Source: Adhaeribacter swui
Lineage (GTDB): Bacteria; Bacteroidota; Bacteroidia; Cytophagales; Hymenobacteraceae
NCBI RefSeq assembly: GCF_014217805.1
Contig: NZ_CP055156.1
Span: 5,710,585 to 5,774,584, forward strand
Length of the DNA stretch: 64,000 nt
Reading direction: 5' to 3'
Shown: positions 8,480 to 15,903 of the stretch, piece by piece
How positions within the stretch are numbered: position 1 is the first letter of the stretch
How the letters are laid out: each line of letters opens with the position of its first letter
Notes under the pieces: generated by a model
What the model saw: the letters and a program-made list of their open reading frames with translations, nothing else
What the model was told of the DNA's origin: nothing
Database searches by the model: none
Position numbers and translations under genes: made by a program

Positions 8480-8510
8480 TTGCAGGTTATAGGTTGCAGA
8501 TTACAGGTTT
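8479..8510 (+). repeat. Heptamer repeat array after panB
   Basis: Four 7-mers, GTTGCAG, GTTATAG, GTTGCAG and ATTACAG, start on the final base of the panB stop codon. The period is seven, but the composition is GC-richer than the other arrays. No inverted partner is apparent in the gap. Confidence 0.6.
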
Positions 8511-8564
8511 AAAATTGTGGCATTTATTTCTAAATAGTGCCGAGGAATTATTAGTAATGTGGGC

Positions 8565-8690
8565 AAATGTCGCCTTTGGGGGTGTCCTCACCACCAAAAC
8601 CGAATAGCTCAACAAAAAATTATTTGTATGAGCTTTTTCTGGATACAACTCATTATTAATCTAAAAATGTTAAACAGCTTTAATATAAAT
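8565..8690 (-). repeat. Decayed dispersed repeat, copy 3 (inverted relative to 62.2 kb)
   Basis: The sequence aligns with the reverse complement of about 62190-62312. Shared blocks include CGCCTT-GGGGGTGTC, ACCAAAAC, ATAGCTC-ACAAAA and AAATG-TAAACAGCTT, in the same order and at similar spacing. A 62-codon frame crosses this stretch (8559-8747), but it is poor in coding character and I do not annotate it. Confidence 0.6.
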
Positions 8691-8775
8691 CCTTCTTTTA
8701 TAAAGATTTGTATTGAAGCTGTTGCTTTCCTAAAAACAGGAGAATAAATAACCCAAAATGCTAAATTTTTAAAAA

Positions 8776-9483
8776 ATGCTGGATATTGGGCGGTTGGTTG
8801 TTTACGAAGATAATCACATAATAGTAATAAATAAGCCGGCGGGTGTTTTGGTGCAAGGTGACGAAACCGGGGATGTGCCCTTATCAGAATTAGTAAAAAA
8901 CTACCTGAAAGAAAAATACCAGAAACCGGGCAACGTGTTTACCGGCGTGGTGCACCGCCTCGACCGACCTGTGAGCGGCATTGTTTTGCTGGCTAAAACC
9001 TCCAAAGCCCTGTCGCGCATGAACGAACAATTTCGCAGCAATACCATTCATAAAACGTACCTGGCAGTTACCAGTAAACCGCCAATTTCTAAAGAAGCCC
9101 ATCTGATACATTGGCTCGTAAAAGACGAAAAGCGTAACGTTACCCAAGCCTTCTCCAAAGAAGTACCTAAAAGTTTACGCGCCGAATTAAGTTACCAGTT
9201 CATGAGCCAGGAACAGGAATTTTCTTTAGTTCAGGTTAAACCGGTCACTGGCCGTCCTCACCAAATACGGGTGCAACTGGCCACTCAAAAAAGTCCGATT
9301 GTGGGCGATGTAAAGTACGGTGCTCCCCAACTTTTACCGGATAAAAGCATTTGTTTGCACGCTTTCCGTTTAAACTTTGTGCATCCCGTACGGCAGGAAA
9401 AGGTGGTTGTATCGGCTTTACCTCCATCTACTTTTCCCTGGAATTTGTTTCAACAAAAAATAAATCTGCTGGTTTCGCAATAA
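8776..9483 (+). CDS. RluA-family 23S rRNA-type pseudouridine synthase
   Basis: A 235-residue enzyme that isomerises uridine to pseudouridine in rRNA or tRNA. The catalytic motif HRLDRPVSG carries the catalytic aspartate at about D63, and GRPHQIRVQL near residue 158 is the second conserved block. There is no N-terminal S4 domain, so it is a short RluA-type protein rather than RluC/D; the target base cannot be predicted. The start ATG follows an AT-rich leader with no clear ribosome-binding site, normal in this phylum. It sits downstream of panB but is separated by 296 bp of repeat-bearing sequence, so it is probably transcribed separately. Confidence 0.9.
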   Translation: MLDIGRLVVYEDNHIIVINKPAGVLVQGDETGDVPLSELVKNYLKEKYQKPGNVFTGVVHRLDRPVSGIVLLAKTSKALSRMNEQFRSNTIHKTYLAVTSKPPISKEAHLIHWLVKDEKRNVTQAFSKEVPKSLRAELSYQFMSQEQEFSLVQVKPVTGRPHQIRVQLATQKSPIVGDVKYGAPQLLPDKSICLHAFRLNFVHPVRQEKVVVSALPPSTFPWNLFQQKINLLVSQ

Positions 9484-9545
9484 TGATTTTAATCATATTA
9501 GCTGATTTTTTTTACCAGAATTTTAAAAGTTTATGCTGGGTGTTG

Positions 9546-9553
9546 TAGCTTTG
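9546..9553 (+). promoter_or_regulatory. -7 promoter box of the desaturase gene
   Basis: TAGCTTTG is an exact TAnnTTTG match, 81 bp upstream of the desaturase ATG. The identical octamer occurs at 59089-59096 before the kelch gene. Confidence 0.5.
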
Positions 9554-9634
9554 TGAACTTAAAAGAACAAATACTGTTTTAACTTAAACTCCAATTAAAA
9601 GTAGTTTTAACCTTCCACAATCATTTTAACCAAG

Positions 9635-10369
9635 ATGCCCATTCTTATATTCTTCGTAGTCCACTGGTATTTATCTTTATTTGTACAAACATTTTACCTG
9701 CACCGGTACGCGGCGCACAAAATGTTTACGATGAATCCTTTCTGGGAAAAATTCTTTTTCTTATTAACTTATATTGCTCAGGGTTCTTCGTTTTTATCAC
9801 CGCGGGCTTATGCCATTCTGCACCGCATGCACCACGCTTTTTCCGATACCGATAAAGATCCACATTCGCCGCATTTTTCTAATAATGCCTTTACCATGAT
9901 GTGGAAAACCAAAAACATCTACAACAATGTGCTGCATAACCGGGTAGAAGCCGAAGCCCGTTTTGAAGGTAACTACCCGCTGTGGAATGCGGTAGAAAAC
10001 TTTGGCGATACATATTTCTCGCGGATTGCCTGGGGAACATTTTACGTTTTATTTTATATTGCCTTTGCTACGCAGTGGTGGATGTATTTACTTTTACCGA
10101 TTCACTTTTTAATGGGCCCTATTCACGGCGCTATTGTAAACTGGAGCGGCCATAAATACGGTTATCAAAATTTCGATAATAACGATAAATCACGGAACTC
10201 TTTGTTTTTTGATTTCTTAACCGGTGGCGAGTTATTTCAAAATAACCATCATAAATTACCAAACCGGGTAAATTTCGGAGTAAAATGGTGGGAAGTTGAC
10301 CCTACTTATCCGGTAATCTGGGCCTTGGATAAACTACGTATCATACGCCTAAAAAAAGTACGGGCTTAA
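9635..10369 (+). CDS. Acyl-CoA/fatty-acid desaturase family membrane protein
   Basis: A 244-residue di-iron membrane desaturase that introduces a double bond into acyl chains, using O2 and reductant. The three histidine boxes are in order: HRYAAH (H23, H28), HRMHH (H63, H66, H67) and NNHH (H204, H205). Hydrophobic segments lie at about 3-20, 38-52, 130-150 and 148-165. It is shorter than animal SCD enzymes but normal for the bacterial family. It would adjust membrane fluidity. A clear promoter box and a downstream terminator make it a single-gene unit. The position of the double bond is unknown. Confidence 0.92.
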   Translation: MPILIFFVVHWYLSLFVQTFYLHRYAAHKMFTMNPFWEKFFFLLTYIAQGSSFLSPRAYAILHRMHHAFSDTDKDPHSPHFSNNAFTMMWKTKNIYNNVLHNRVEAEARFEGNYPLWNAVENFGDTYFSRIAWGTFYVLFYIAFATQWWMYLLLPIHFLMGPIHGAIVNWSGHKYGYQNFDNNDKSRNSLFFDFLTGGELFQNNHHKLPNRVNFGVKWWEVDPTYPVIWALDKLRIIRLKKVRA

Positions 10370-10394
10370 TCACATAAGTAAATTTTAAAATTTT

Positions 10395-10432
10395 AAAAAA
10401 GTCTCCTTATTTAGATATAAGGAGACTTTTTT
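10395..10432 (+). terminator. Desaturase terminator
   Basis: A 10-bp perfect stem (GTCTCCTTAT paired with ATAAGGAGAC) flanked by A and T tracts, 30 bp after the stop codon. Confidence 0.85.
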
Positions 10433-10496
10433 ACTTTTAGAGCTTCGTACTGCGGATAAAGTTATACCTCTACCGTTCCAAACTAAATAATACAGG

Positions 10497-11993
10497 GTGC
10501 TTCAAACAAAATCGCGTTTTCTGGTTAGTTACCTGTTAGCCGGTATTCTTATCTTTCTGGTTCAAACGCACCGGCTCTGTCAATCTGGTTTTTTAGATTA
10601 CGATTCTGCCAAAAACTGGCAAATTGTGCAGGAAATTGGGTCCGGCAATTTCGAGCATTTATTTCAACACGCTAGCCCCACTTTTTTCTTGTTTTATGCG
10701 GTTTTCACACCATTCCTGCCGGATTTTCATGCTTTTATCGCCCTTAACTGTATCATTAATGTTTTAGCCATTCTGTTAATAGGCCGGTTTGTAGCGCAGG
10801 TTTTTAAACTTACCGCATTCCAGACTTTTGTTCTACTTTTATTTACCGGATTCTCCGGCTACCTCACCGCTAACGGGCGTTATTTTACCATTGAGGCGCC
10901 TAGTTTATTGTTGTTTGCGTTGCTACTCCCCTTGTATTACCAACGGTTTACGGAACACAGTAGCCGGACATTTCTGCAAGTGGTTGGATTGTTGGCTTTG
11001 GGCCTTACACTTAATTACAAGTTACTTTTGCTTTTTCCGGTAGCCATTCTTCTGGAGTTTGTTTATCAAGATAAAGCCATTAAAAAAAAACACCTGCTTT
11101 ACGCTGCCGCTATTTTGCTGGTACCTTTTATTATTTACGGCGTAGTGGCTTGGCTGGTAGGGTTACCTTTTTACCGTCTTCCGGCGGTTTACTACATCTT
11201 AATTCATAATTATCAGGTTCCGAACCCGGGCGCCCGAATTGGTTTCTTCCACCTTGATTTCACGTTTTACCTGCATTATTTTCTGCGTTTCGAATCGCCC
11301 TTGCTTTTTATGGGCATCCTTTTCTTTCCTGTAATTTATTGGCGGCAGATTTTTGGGCAGGTTCGCCGAGCGCCGGTAAACTGCTACGGCTTTATATTTT
11401 TTATAGTATATCCGCTTTTAACCGGCATGCATTTGCTGCAAAAAGCGCCTAGGGGCTTATTTTTGATTTACAGTTTACTGTATGCCATTGCTTTTATTTG
11501 CGGCTTAAAATTAATTAAAAACCGAGCGTTGGTAGTTGGATTAGTTTGTATCAGCATTGTTTACCAAATCCAAATAGTGCAAAAAGAATTTTACAGGTAT
11601 GCTCCCACCAATTACCCCCGGGTAATTTCTGAATTAAAAGCTAATAAAATAAATAAAGTGGCTACTACGGTTGGTTTAGGAATTATGCCTTTTGCCCAAA
11701 AAGCAAACATTGCCGTTACGCCGGTTTTTAACGAAGAAGAATTAAAATTCTTAGAAAAACATGGTTACCAGTATGTGCTGCTCGATGATTATTACTTGGC
11801 CGCTAATATTTTAAAATTTAAAAATTTAGAAAAATTAGTACCGCTCGCCGCTTGGTCCGAGCCTAGTTTAATGGCGCCGTATTTATATCTCGATCAAAGT
11901 GAATTTGCCGGTTTTTCGTACCAACAAGCATTGGAAGTTCAATGCCAAGCTGTACAGGATTCTGTTCAGTTGCGCTTGCTTCGAATACCCTGA
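10497..11993 (+). CDS. Polytopic membrane protein, probable GT-C-type glycosyltransferase
   Basis: A 498-residue, very hydrophobic protein with roughly ten or more transmembrane helices. The first loop carries LDYDSAKNWQIVQEIGSGNF, resembling the acidic D-x-D-like loop that GT-C enzymes (ArnT/PMT-like, glycosyltransferase family 39-like) use with polyprenyl-phosphate sugars. The C-terminal about 130 residues form a soluble domain. The start is GTG at 10497 preceded by a weak purine stretch; no ATG lies nearby in frame. I infer a sugar-transfer role at the inner membrane from topology and the loop only. Neighbours (desaturase, ribosomal genes) give no pathway clue. Confidence 0.55.
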   Translation: MLQTKSRFLVSYLLAGILIFLVQTHRLCQSGFLDYDSAKNWQIVQEIGSGNFEHLFQHASPTFFLFYAVFTPFLPDFHAFIALNCIINVLAILLIGRFVAQVFKLTAFQTFVLLLFTGFSGYLTANGRYFTIEAPSLLLFALLLPLYYQRFTEHSSRTFLQVVGLLALGLTLNYKLLLLFPVAILLEFVYQDKAIKKKHLLYAAAILLVPFIIYGVVAWLVGLPFYRLPAVYYILIHNYQVPNPGARIGFFHLDFTFYLHYFLRFESPLLFMGILFFPVIYWRQIFGQVRRAPVNCYGFIFFIVYPLLTGMHLLQKAPRGLFLIYSLLYAIAFICGLKLIKNRALVVGLVCISIVYQIQIVQKEFYRYAPTNYPRVISELKANKINKVATTVGLGIMPFAQKANIAVTPVFNEEELKFLEKHGYQYVLLDDYYLAANILKFKNLEKLVPLAAWSEPSLMAPYLYLDQSEFAGFSYQQALEVQCQAVQDSVQLRLLRIP

Positions 11994-12093
11994 TTTTTTA
12001 AATTTTACTCCATTAAAACCTGTGGTAGCGGATAGAACAAAGTAATAAGTAACGCATTAATTTAAAATATTTTAAAATTTTAGAATTAATGTT

Positions 12094-12101
12094 TATATTT
12101 G
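12094..12101 (+). promoter_or_regulatory. -7 promoter box of rpsP-rimM-trmD
   Basis: TATATTTG followed by CA, 53 bp upstream of the rpsP ATG. It is an exact TAnnTTTG match of the TTTGCA subtype. Confidence 0.65.
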
Positions 12102-12154
12102 CACCCTCAAAAAGACGGACGGGTTCCGTCGCTTAACAAAACGTTAATTATCAT

Positions 12155-12688
12155 ATGCCTGTTAAAATCAGACTGGCCCGGAGAGGCCGTAAAAAAGCTG
12201 CCATGTACGATATCGTGGTTGCTGACTCCAAATCACCACGGGATGGTAGATTTATTGAAAAGTTAGGTACTTACAACCCCAACACCAATCCGGCTTCGAT
12301 TAATTTCGACCAGGATAAAGCCTTTACTTGGGTAATGAACGGGGCGCAACCAACTGATACGGTAAAAGCAATGTTATCGTATACCGGAGTGTTGTTCCGT
12401 AAGCATTTGCAAATTGGGGTAGCTAAAGGTGCTTTAACGCAAGAACAAGCCGACTCTAAATTCCAGACCTGGAAAGACGAGAAAGAAGCGAAGATCCAGA
12501 GCAAACGCGACACTTTGAGCCAGAAAAAATCCGATGCTGCGAAAGCTACTTTAGAAAACGAGCGCAAAATTAACGAGGCTCGGGCCGAAGCGCTTCGTAA
12601 GCGGGCTGCTGATGCTGCCAAAGCTGCAGAACCAGCCGCTCCGGCTGAAGATGCCGCCGATGCGCCAGCAACCGAAGAACAAGCTTAA
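12155..12688 (+). CDS. rpsP: Small-subunit ribosomal protein bS16
   Basis: bS16 helps assemble the 30S subunit. The N-terminal about 80 residues have the canonical sequence (VKIRLARRGRKKAAMYDIVVAD and RDGRFIEKLGTYNP). The total of 177 residues is about twice the proteobacterial length because of a charged helical extension (about 100-155) and an Ala/Pro/Glu/Asp-rich tail. Extended bS16 is known in Bacteroidota. It is first in the rpsP-rimM-trmD order seen across bacteria, with its own promoter. Confidence 0.97.
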   Translation: MPVKIRLARRGRKKAAMYDIVVADSKSPRDGRFIEKLGTYNPNTNPASINFDQDKAFTWVMNGAQPTDTVKAMLSYTGVLFRKHLQIGVAKGALTQEQADSKFQTWKDEKEAKIQSKRDTLSQKKSDAAKATLENERKINEARAEALRKRAADAAKAAEPAAPAEDAADAPATEEQA

Positions 12689-12702
12689 TTCTTTTACTTA
12701 CC

Positions 12703-13272
12703 ATGAATATTGATGCCTGTTTCCAGTTAGGTTACATCGTCCGGACGCATGGTATCAAGGGCCAGGTAATCGCTTTTTTTGATGTAGATTACCCGGAAGA
12801 TTACAAAGATTTGGAATCAGTTTTTCTGCTTATCAGCGGAAAACTGGTTCCTTTTTTTATTGACGCCATTGACCCGCAAGCGAAAGGCCGGTTTCTGATA
12901 AAATTCGAAGACACCGATACCATCGAACAAGCCGAAAAGTTAAAAGGCATTTCCTTGTACCTTCCTTTAACGGAGTTACCGGAGCTGGACGACGACCAGT
13001 TTTATTACCACGATTTAATTGGTTATACCATCGTGGATGAAACTTTAGGAAAGCTGGGTACCCTACGGGAACTGTTTGAACTGCCCCACCAAGATTTAAT
13101 GGCGATGGATTACCAGGGAGTGGAAGTGTTAATTCCCGTACAGGATGAAATTATTCTGCGCGCCGATAAAGCCACCCAAACCTTATACGTAAACCTGCCC
13201 GAAGGCTTGGTAGATATTTACATGCAACCCGGCAGCCCCAACGAGGAGGAACGCAACGATGATGCGAATTGA
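12703..13272 (+). CDS. rimM: Ribosome maturation factor RimM
   Basis: RimM binds the 30S head near uS19 and aids its maturation. The 189-residue protein has the expected two parts: an N-terminal RimM domain ([20 protein letters not shown], 7-90) and a PRC-barrel ([17 protein letters not shown], about 97-175, ending with [13 protein letters not shown] and LYVNLPEGL). It starts 14 bp after rpsP and its last 14 bases overlap the start of trmD, indicating translational coupling in one operon. Confidence 0.96.
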   Translation: MNIDACFQLGYIVRTHGIKGQVIAFFDVDYPEDYKDLESVFLLISGKLVPFFIDAIDPQAKGRFLIKFEDTDTIEQAEKLKGISLYLPLTELPELDDDQFYYHDLIGYTIVDETLGKLGTLRELFELPHQDLMAMDYQGVEVLIPVQDEIILRADKATQTLYVNLPEGLVDIYMQPGSPNEEERNDDAN

Positions 13273-13936
13273 TATTATCAGTTGCCAACCCGATTTACTC
13301 GAAAGCCCATTTAGCCACTCTATCTTAAAACGAGCGCAACAAAAAGGCATCGTAGAAATTCACGTGCATGATTTGCGCCAATTTGCCATTAACAAATACG
13401 GCCAGATAGATGATTATGCTTTTGGGGGCGGTGCCGGAATGGTTATGATGATTGAACCCATTGCCAAATGCCTGGCTGCACTGCAAGAACAACGCTCCTA
13501 TGATGCCGTGATATACATGACGCCTGATGGAGAAACTTTAACCCAAAATGCGGTAAACCGGTTTTCGCTGTTGCAGAACATTATTATCCTGTGCGGCCAT
13601 TACAAAGGCGTAGATGAGCGGGTTCGGGAGCATTTTATCACGCACGAAGTCAGCATTGGCGATTATGTTTTATCCGGTGGTGAATTAGGCGCGGCTGTTT
13701 TAACAGATGCCATTATCCGGATTTTGCCTGGCGTTTTAAACGACGAATCTTCAGCCTTAACCGATTCTTTTCAGGATGGTTTACTGGCCCCACCCGTGTA
13801 TACCCGACCGGCAGATTACAATGGCTGGACGGTGCCTGCAGTGTTGCTTTCGGGTGATACGCCCAAAATTGAACAATGGCGTTTTGAGCAGGCGATTGCC
13901 CGCACCGAACAACGCCGCCCGGATTTACTTAAATAA
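13259..13936 (+). CDS. trmD: tRNA (guanine-N1-)-methyltransferase
   Basis: TrmD methylates G37 of tRNAs that read CNN codons, using SAM, and prevents +1 frameshifting. The 225-residue SPOUT protein shows the [11 protein letters not shown] substrate loop (51-61), [10 protein letters not shown] (112-121) and the knot segment [19 protein letters not shown] (132-150). Two adjacent ATGs (13259 and 13262) could serve as start; both overlap the end of rimM. It is about 20 residues shorter than E. coli TrmD, as is usual in Bacteroidota. rplS follows after 170 bp with its own promoter. Confidence 0.96.
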   Translation: MMRIDIISCQPDLLESPFSHSILKRAQQKGIVEIHVHDLRQFAINKYGQIDDYAFGGGAGMVMMIEPIAKCLAALQEQRSYDAVIYMTPDGETLTQNAVNRFSLLQNIIILCGHYKGVDERVREHFITHEVSIGDYVLSGGELGAAVLTDAIIRILPGVLNDESSALTDSFQDGLLAPPVYTRPADYNGWTVPAVLLSGDTPKIEQWRFEQAIARTEQRRPDLLK

Positions 13937-14029
13937 TTCCAGGAAAACATATTTTTAAATTTTTAAAATTTCAAATTCAACAATCAGAGAATATTCGGCA
14001 GTTAAGTAGCATATTAAAATTTTGCAGTA

Positions 14030-14063
14030 TTTGTGCATTAATGTAAAATATTTTATATCTTTG
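14030..14063 (+). promoter_or_regulatory. rplS promoter (-33 and -7 elements)
   Basis: A TTTG at 14030-14033 is followed after 22 bp by TATCTTTG at 14056-14063, both matching the Bacteroidota housekeeping promoter. Transcription would start near 14070, leaving a leader of roughly 37 bases before the rplS ATG. Confidence 0.7.
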
Positions 14064-14106
14064 CAGTCCGAATTTCGAAGATACGTTATAATCCATTATA
14101 AGAGCC

Positions 14107-14472
14107 ATGAGCCAATTATTAGATCTCATTCAACAAGAATACAATGAAAAACGCGCGAGTATTCCTGATTTCGCGGCTGGTGATACCGTAAACATTCACG
14201 TAAAAATACGCGAAGGTAACAAAGAGCGTATTCAGCAATTTCAGGGAGTTGTTATTCAGCGTAAAAACCCGAACAGCAATGGCGAAACTTTCACCGTTCG
14301 TAAAGTATCTAACCAAATTGGCTTAGAGCGTATTTTCCCTCTTTTATCGCCTAACATCGAAAAAATTGAGGTTATTCGTCGGGGTAAAGTAAGAAGAGCT
14401 CGTTTGTATTACCTGCGTGGCTTATCTGGTAAAGCTTCCAGAATTAAAGAGCGCCGCATGAAAACGGCTTAA
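14107..14472 (+). CDS. rplS: Large-subunit ribosomal protein bL19
   Basis: bL19 sits at the interface of the 30S and 50S subunits. The 121-residue sequence has the family hallmarks: [29 protein letters not shown], the [17 protein letters not shown] block and a basic C-terminus [20 protein letters not shown]. It belongs to the conserved rpsP-rimM-trmD-rplS group but has its own promoter and terminator here, so its dosage can be uncoupled from trmD. Confidence 0.97.
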   Translation: MSQLLDLIQQEYNEKRASIPDFAAGDTVNIHVKIREGNKERIQQFQGVVIQRKNPNSNGETFTVRKVSNQIGLERIFPLLSPNIEKIEVIRRGKVRRARLYYLRGLSGKASRIKERRMKTA

Positions 14473-14502
14473 TTAAGTCTATTCAGATAAACGTTGATAA
14501 TC

Positions 14503-14547
14503 AAACAAAAAGCCCTGGTCATTAATTGGCTAGGGCTTTTTGTTTTT
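14503..14547 (+). terminator. rplS terminator
   Basis: A 14-bp perfect stem (AAACAAAAAGCCCT paired with AGGGCTTTTTGTTT), symmetrical in A and T, so it could work in both directions. Confidence 0.9.
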
Positions 14548-14585
14548 AGTAATTGTACGTTAATTATAAACAGAATAATCAAGTG

Positions 14586-14942
14586 ATGTGCGAAGATTGT
14601 TTTCAAGAATTGATTTACAAGTTTCCGACCCAACAAAACTTTGAGGACTTTGAAAATATACTTCAAGAAAAATGTACCGAAGGCAAAATATCAGTTCTTG
14701 ACATGCACAAGACCGATTATTTATCTGCATTTGACTCAAATCTGTATTTTGAATGCAGGACTTGTAAAGAAGTTTGGATTTTGAACACCCCTGATTATGC
14801 TTGGCGCGGCTTCTTTCTTCCAGTAGATAAAGCAATAGAATATAAAAAAGAATCTAATAAACTTGATGAGAAAAGAAGTATTGGTTGTTTAATTGTACTC
14901 ATAATAATTGCAATAGCTATCATCTGGAATTATCTAAAATAG
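14586..14942 (+). CDS. Small Cys-containing protein with C-terminal membrane anchor, function unknown
   Basis: I do not recognise a named family. From ATG 14586 the 118-residue product begins MCEDCFQEL, giving a CxxC near the N-terminus. A second CxxC (ECRTCKEVW) lies near residue 59, and the pair could bind zinc as a zinc-ribbon-like fold. The segment NTPDYAWRGFFLP is followed by a charged helix, then a C-terminal transmembrane helix (CLIVLIIIAIAIIWNYL). A TTG 33 bases upstream is in frame but lies in the terminator region, so I prefer the ATG. By eye its DNA is more AT-rich than the neighbours and it sits between the rplS terminator and the ankyrin gene, so it may be an acquired orphan. Confidence 0.55.
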   Translation: MCEDCFQELIYKFPTQQNFEDFENILQEKCTEGKISVLDMHKTDYLSAFDSNLYFECRTCKEVWILNTPDYAWRGFFLPVDKAIEYKKESNKLDEKRSIGCLIVLIIIAIAIIWNYLK

Positions 14943-15142
14943 AGAAATAATCGATCTCAAATTATATAAAAGCAAAATCATAGCTGACGACCTTGCATGC
15001 TTTATGCACGAAGCAAATTTTTAAAAATTTTCATTTGTGTATCGCTCCTAACCACAACACTTGCCAGTACCTGCATCAATCAGAATAGATAACCCATTTT
15101 GGTTGAAATCGGTATATTAGTATTGCAACGAAAAGCTAAGCT

Positions 15143-15802
15143 ATGTCTAACGAAACTGAAATGCTGGAAGCCGTAAAAGCGGGTAATGTGGCGCAGGTTA
15201 AATCTTTATTATCCGCTGATCCCAATTTAATTCACGCAAAAACCGAAAATCAGATTTCGGTCGTATTATTAGCCGCTTACCAACGTAATCCGCGGTTGAT
15301 AGAAGCGATGTTGAATAGCGCTGATTATGAGCTTGATGTATTTGAAGCCGCGGCTTTAGGTTTGAACGAACGGGTGCAGGAACTACTTACGGAGCAGCCT
15401 GATTTGTTAAATCAATTTTCCCCGGATGGTTATAGCCTGCTTGGTTTAGCCAGCTTTTTCGGCCACACAGATACCGTTAAGTTATTACTGGACCAAGGCG
15501 CCGATGTAAATCAACCTTCTCAGAATGACTGGCAGGTGCCAGCTTTGCATTCGGCGGTGGCTTCGCGGAACCCGGAAATTGTTACTTTATTATTAGAGCA
15601 TGGCGCCGATGTAAACGCTACGCAACAACACGGTTTTACGCCTTTGCATACGGCGGCCCAACACGGCGATGCCGAAATGATTAAACTACTTTTGGAACAC
15701 CAGGCTGATATAAACGCCACCACGCAAGCCGGCGAAACCGCCATGGATATTGCTTTAAAATGCAAACATACCGATGCCGCGCACATGTTTGTTGCCGGTT
15801 GA
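15143..15802 (+). CDS. Ankyrin-repeat protein
   Basis: A 219-residue protein built almost entirely of ankyrin repeats. Typical units are visible: DGYSLLGLASFFGHTDTVKLLL (about 94-115), ALHSAVASRNPEIVTLLLEHGADVN and GFTPLHTAAQHGDAEMIKLLLEH. The N-terminal half has more degenerate repeats. No signal peptide or enzymatic domain is present, so it is probably a cytoplasmic binding protein. A -7-like TAGTATTG with one mismatch lies just upstream. It is convergent with the HhH outer-membrane gene, with about 100 bp between stops. The binding partner is unknown. Confidence 0.88.
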   Translation: MSNETEMLEAVKAGNVAQVKSLLSADPNLIHAKTENQISVVLLAAYQRNPRLIEAMLNSADYELDVFEAAALGLNERVQELLTEQPDLLNQFSPDGYSLLGLASFFGHTDTVKLLLDQGADVNQPSQNDWQVPALHSAVASRNPEIVTLLLEHGADVNATQQHGFTPLHTAAQHGDAEMIKLLLEHQADINATTQAGETAMDIALKCKHTDAAHMFVAG

Positions 15803-15903
15803 AATTAAAATTTTTAAAAAATTTCGTTTTTGGATTTACTATATTACCCCGGTAATACTTTTGCCCATGAACAAAATGAAAGCGGCTACTAAACTTTGGT
15901 TTA

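Noticed and set aside
8559-8747. 62-codon plus-strand frame after panB
   Set aside because: Lies mostly in the decayed dispersed repeat, has no recognisable domain and its composition is not protein-like.
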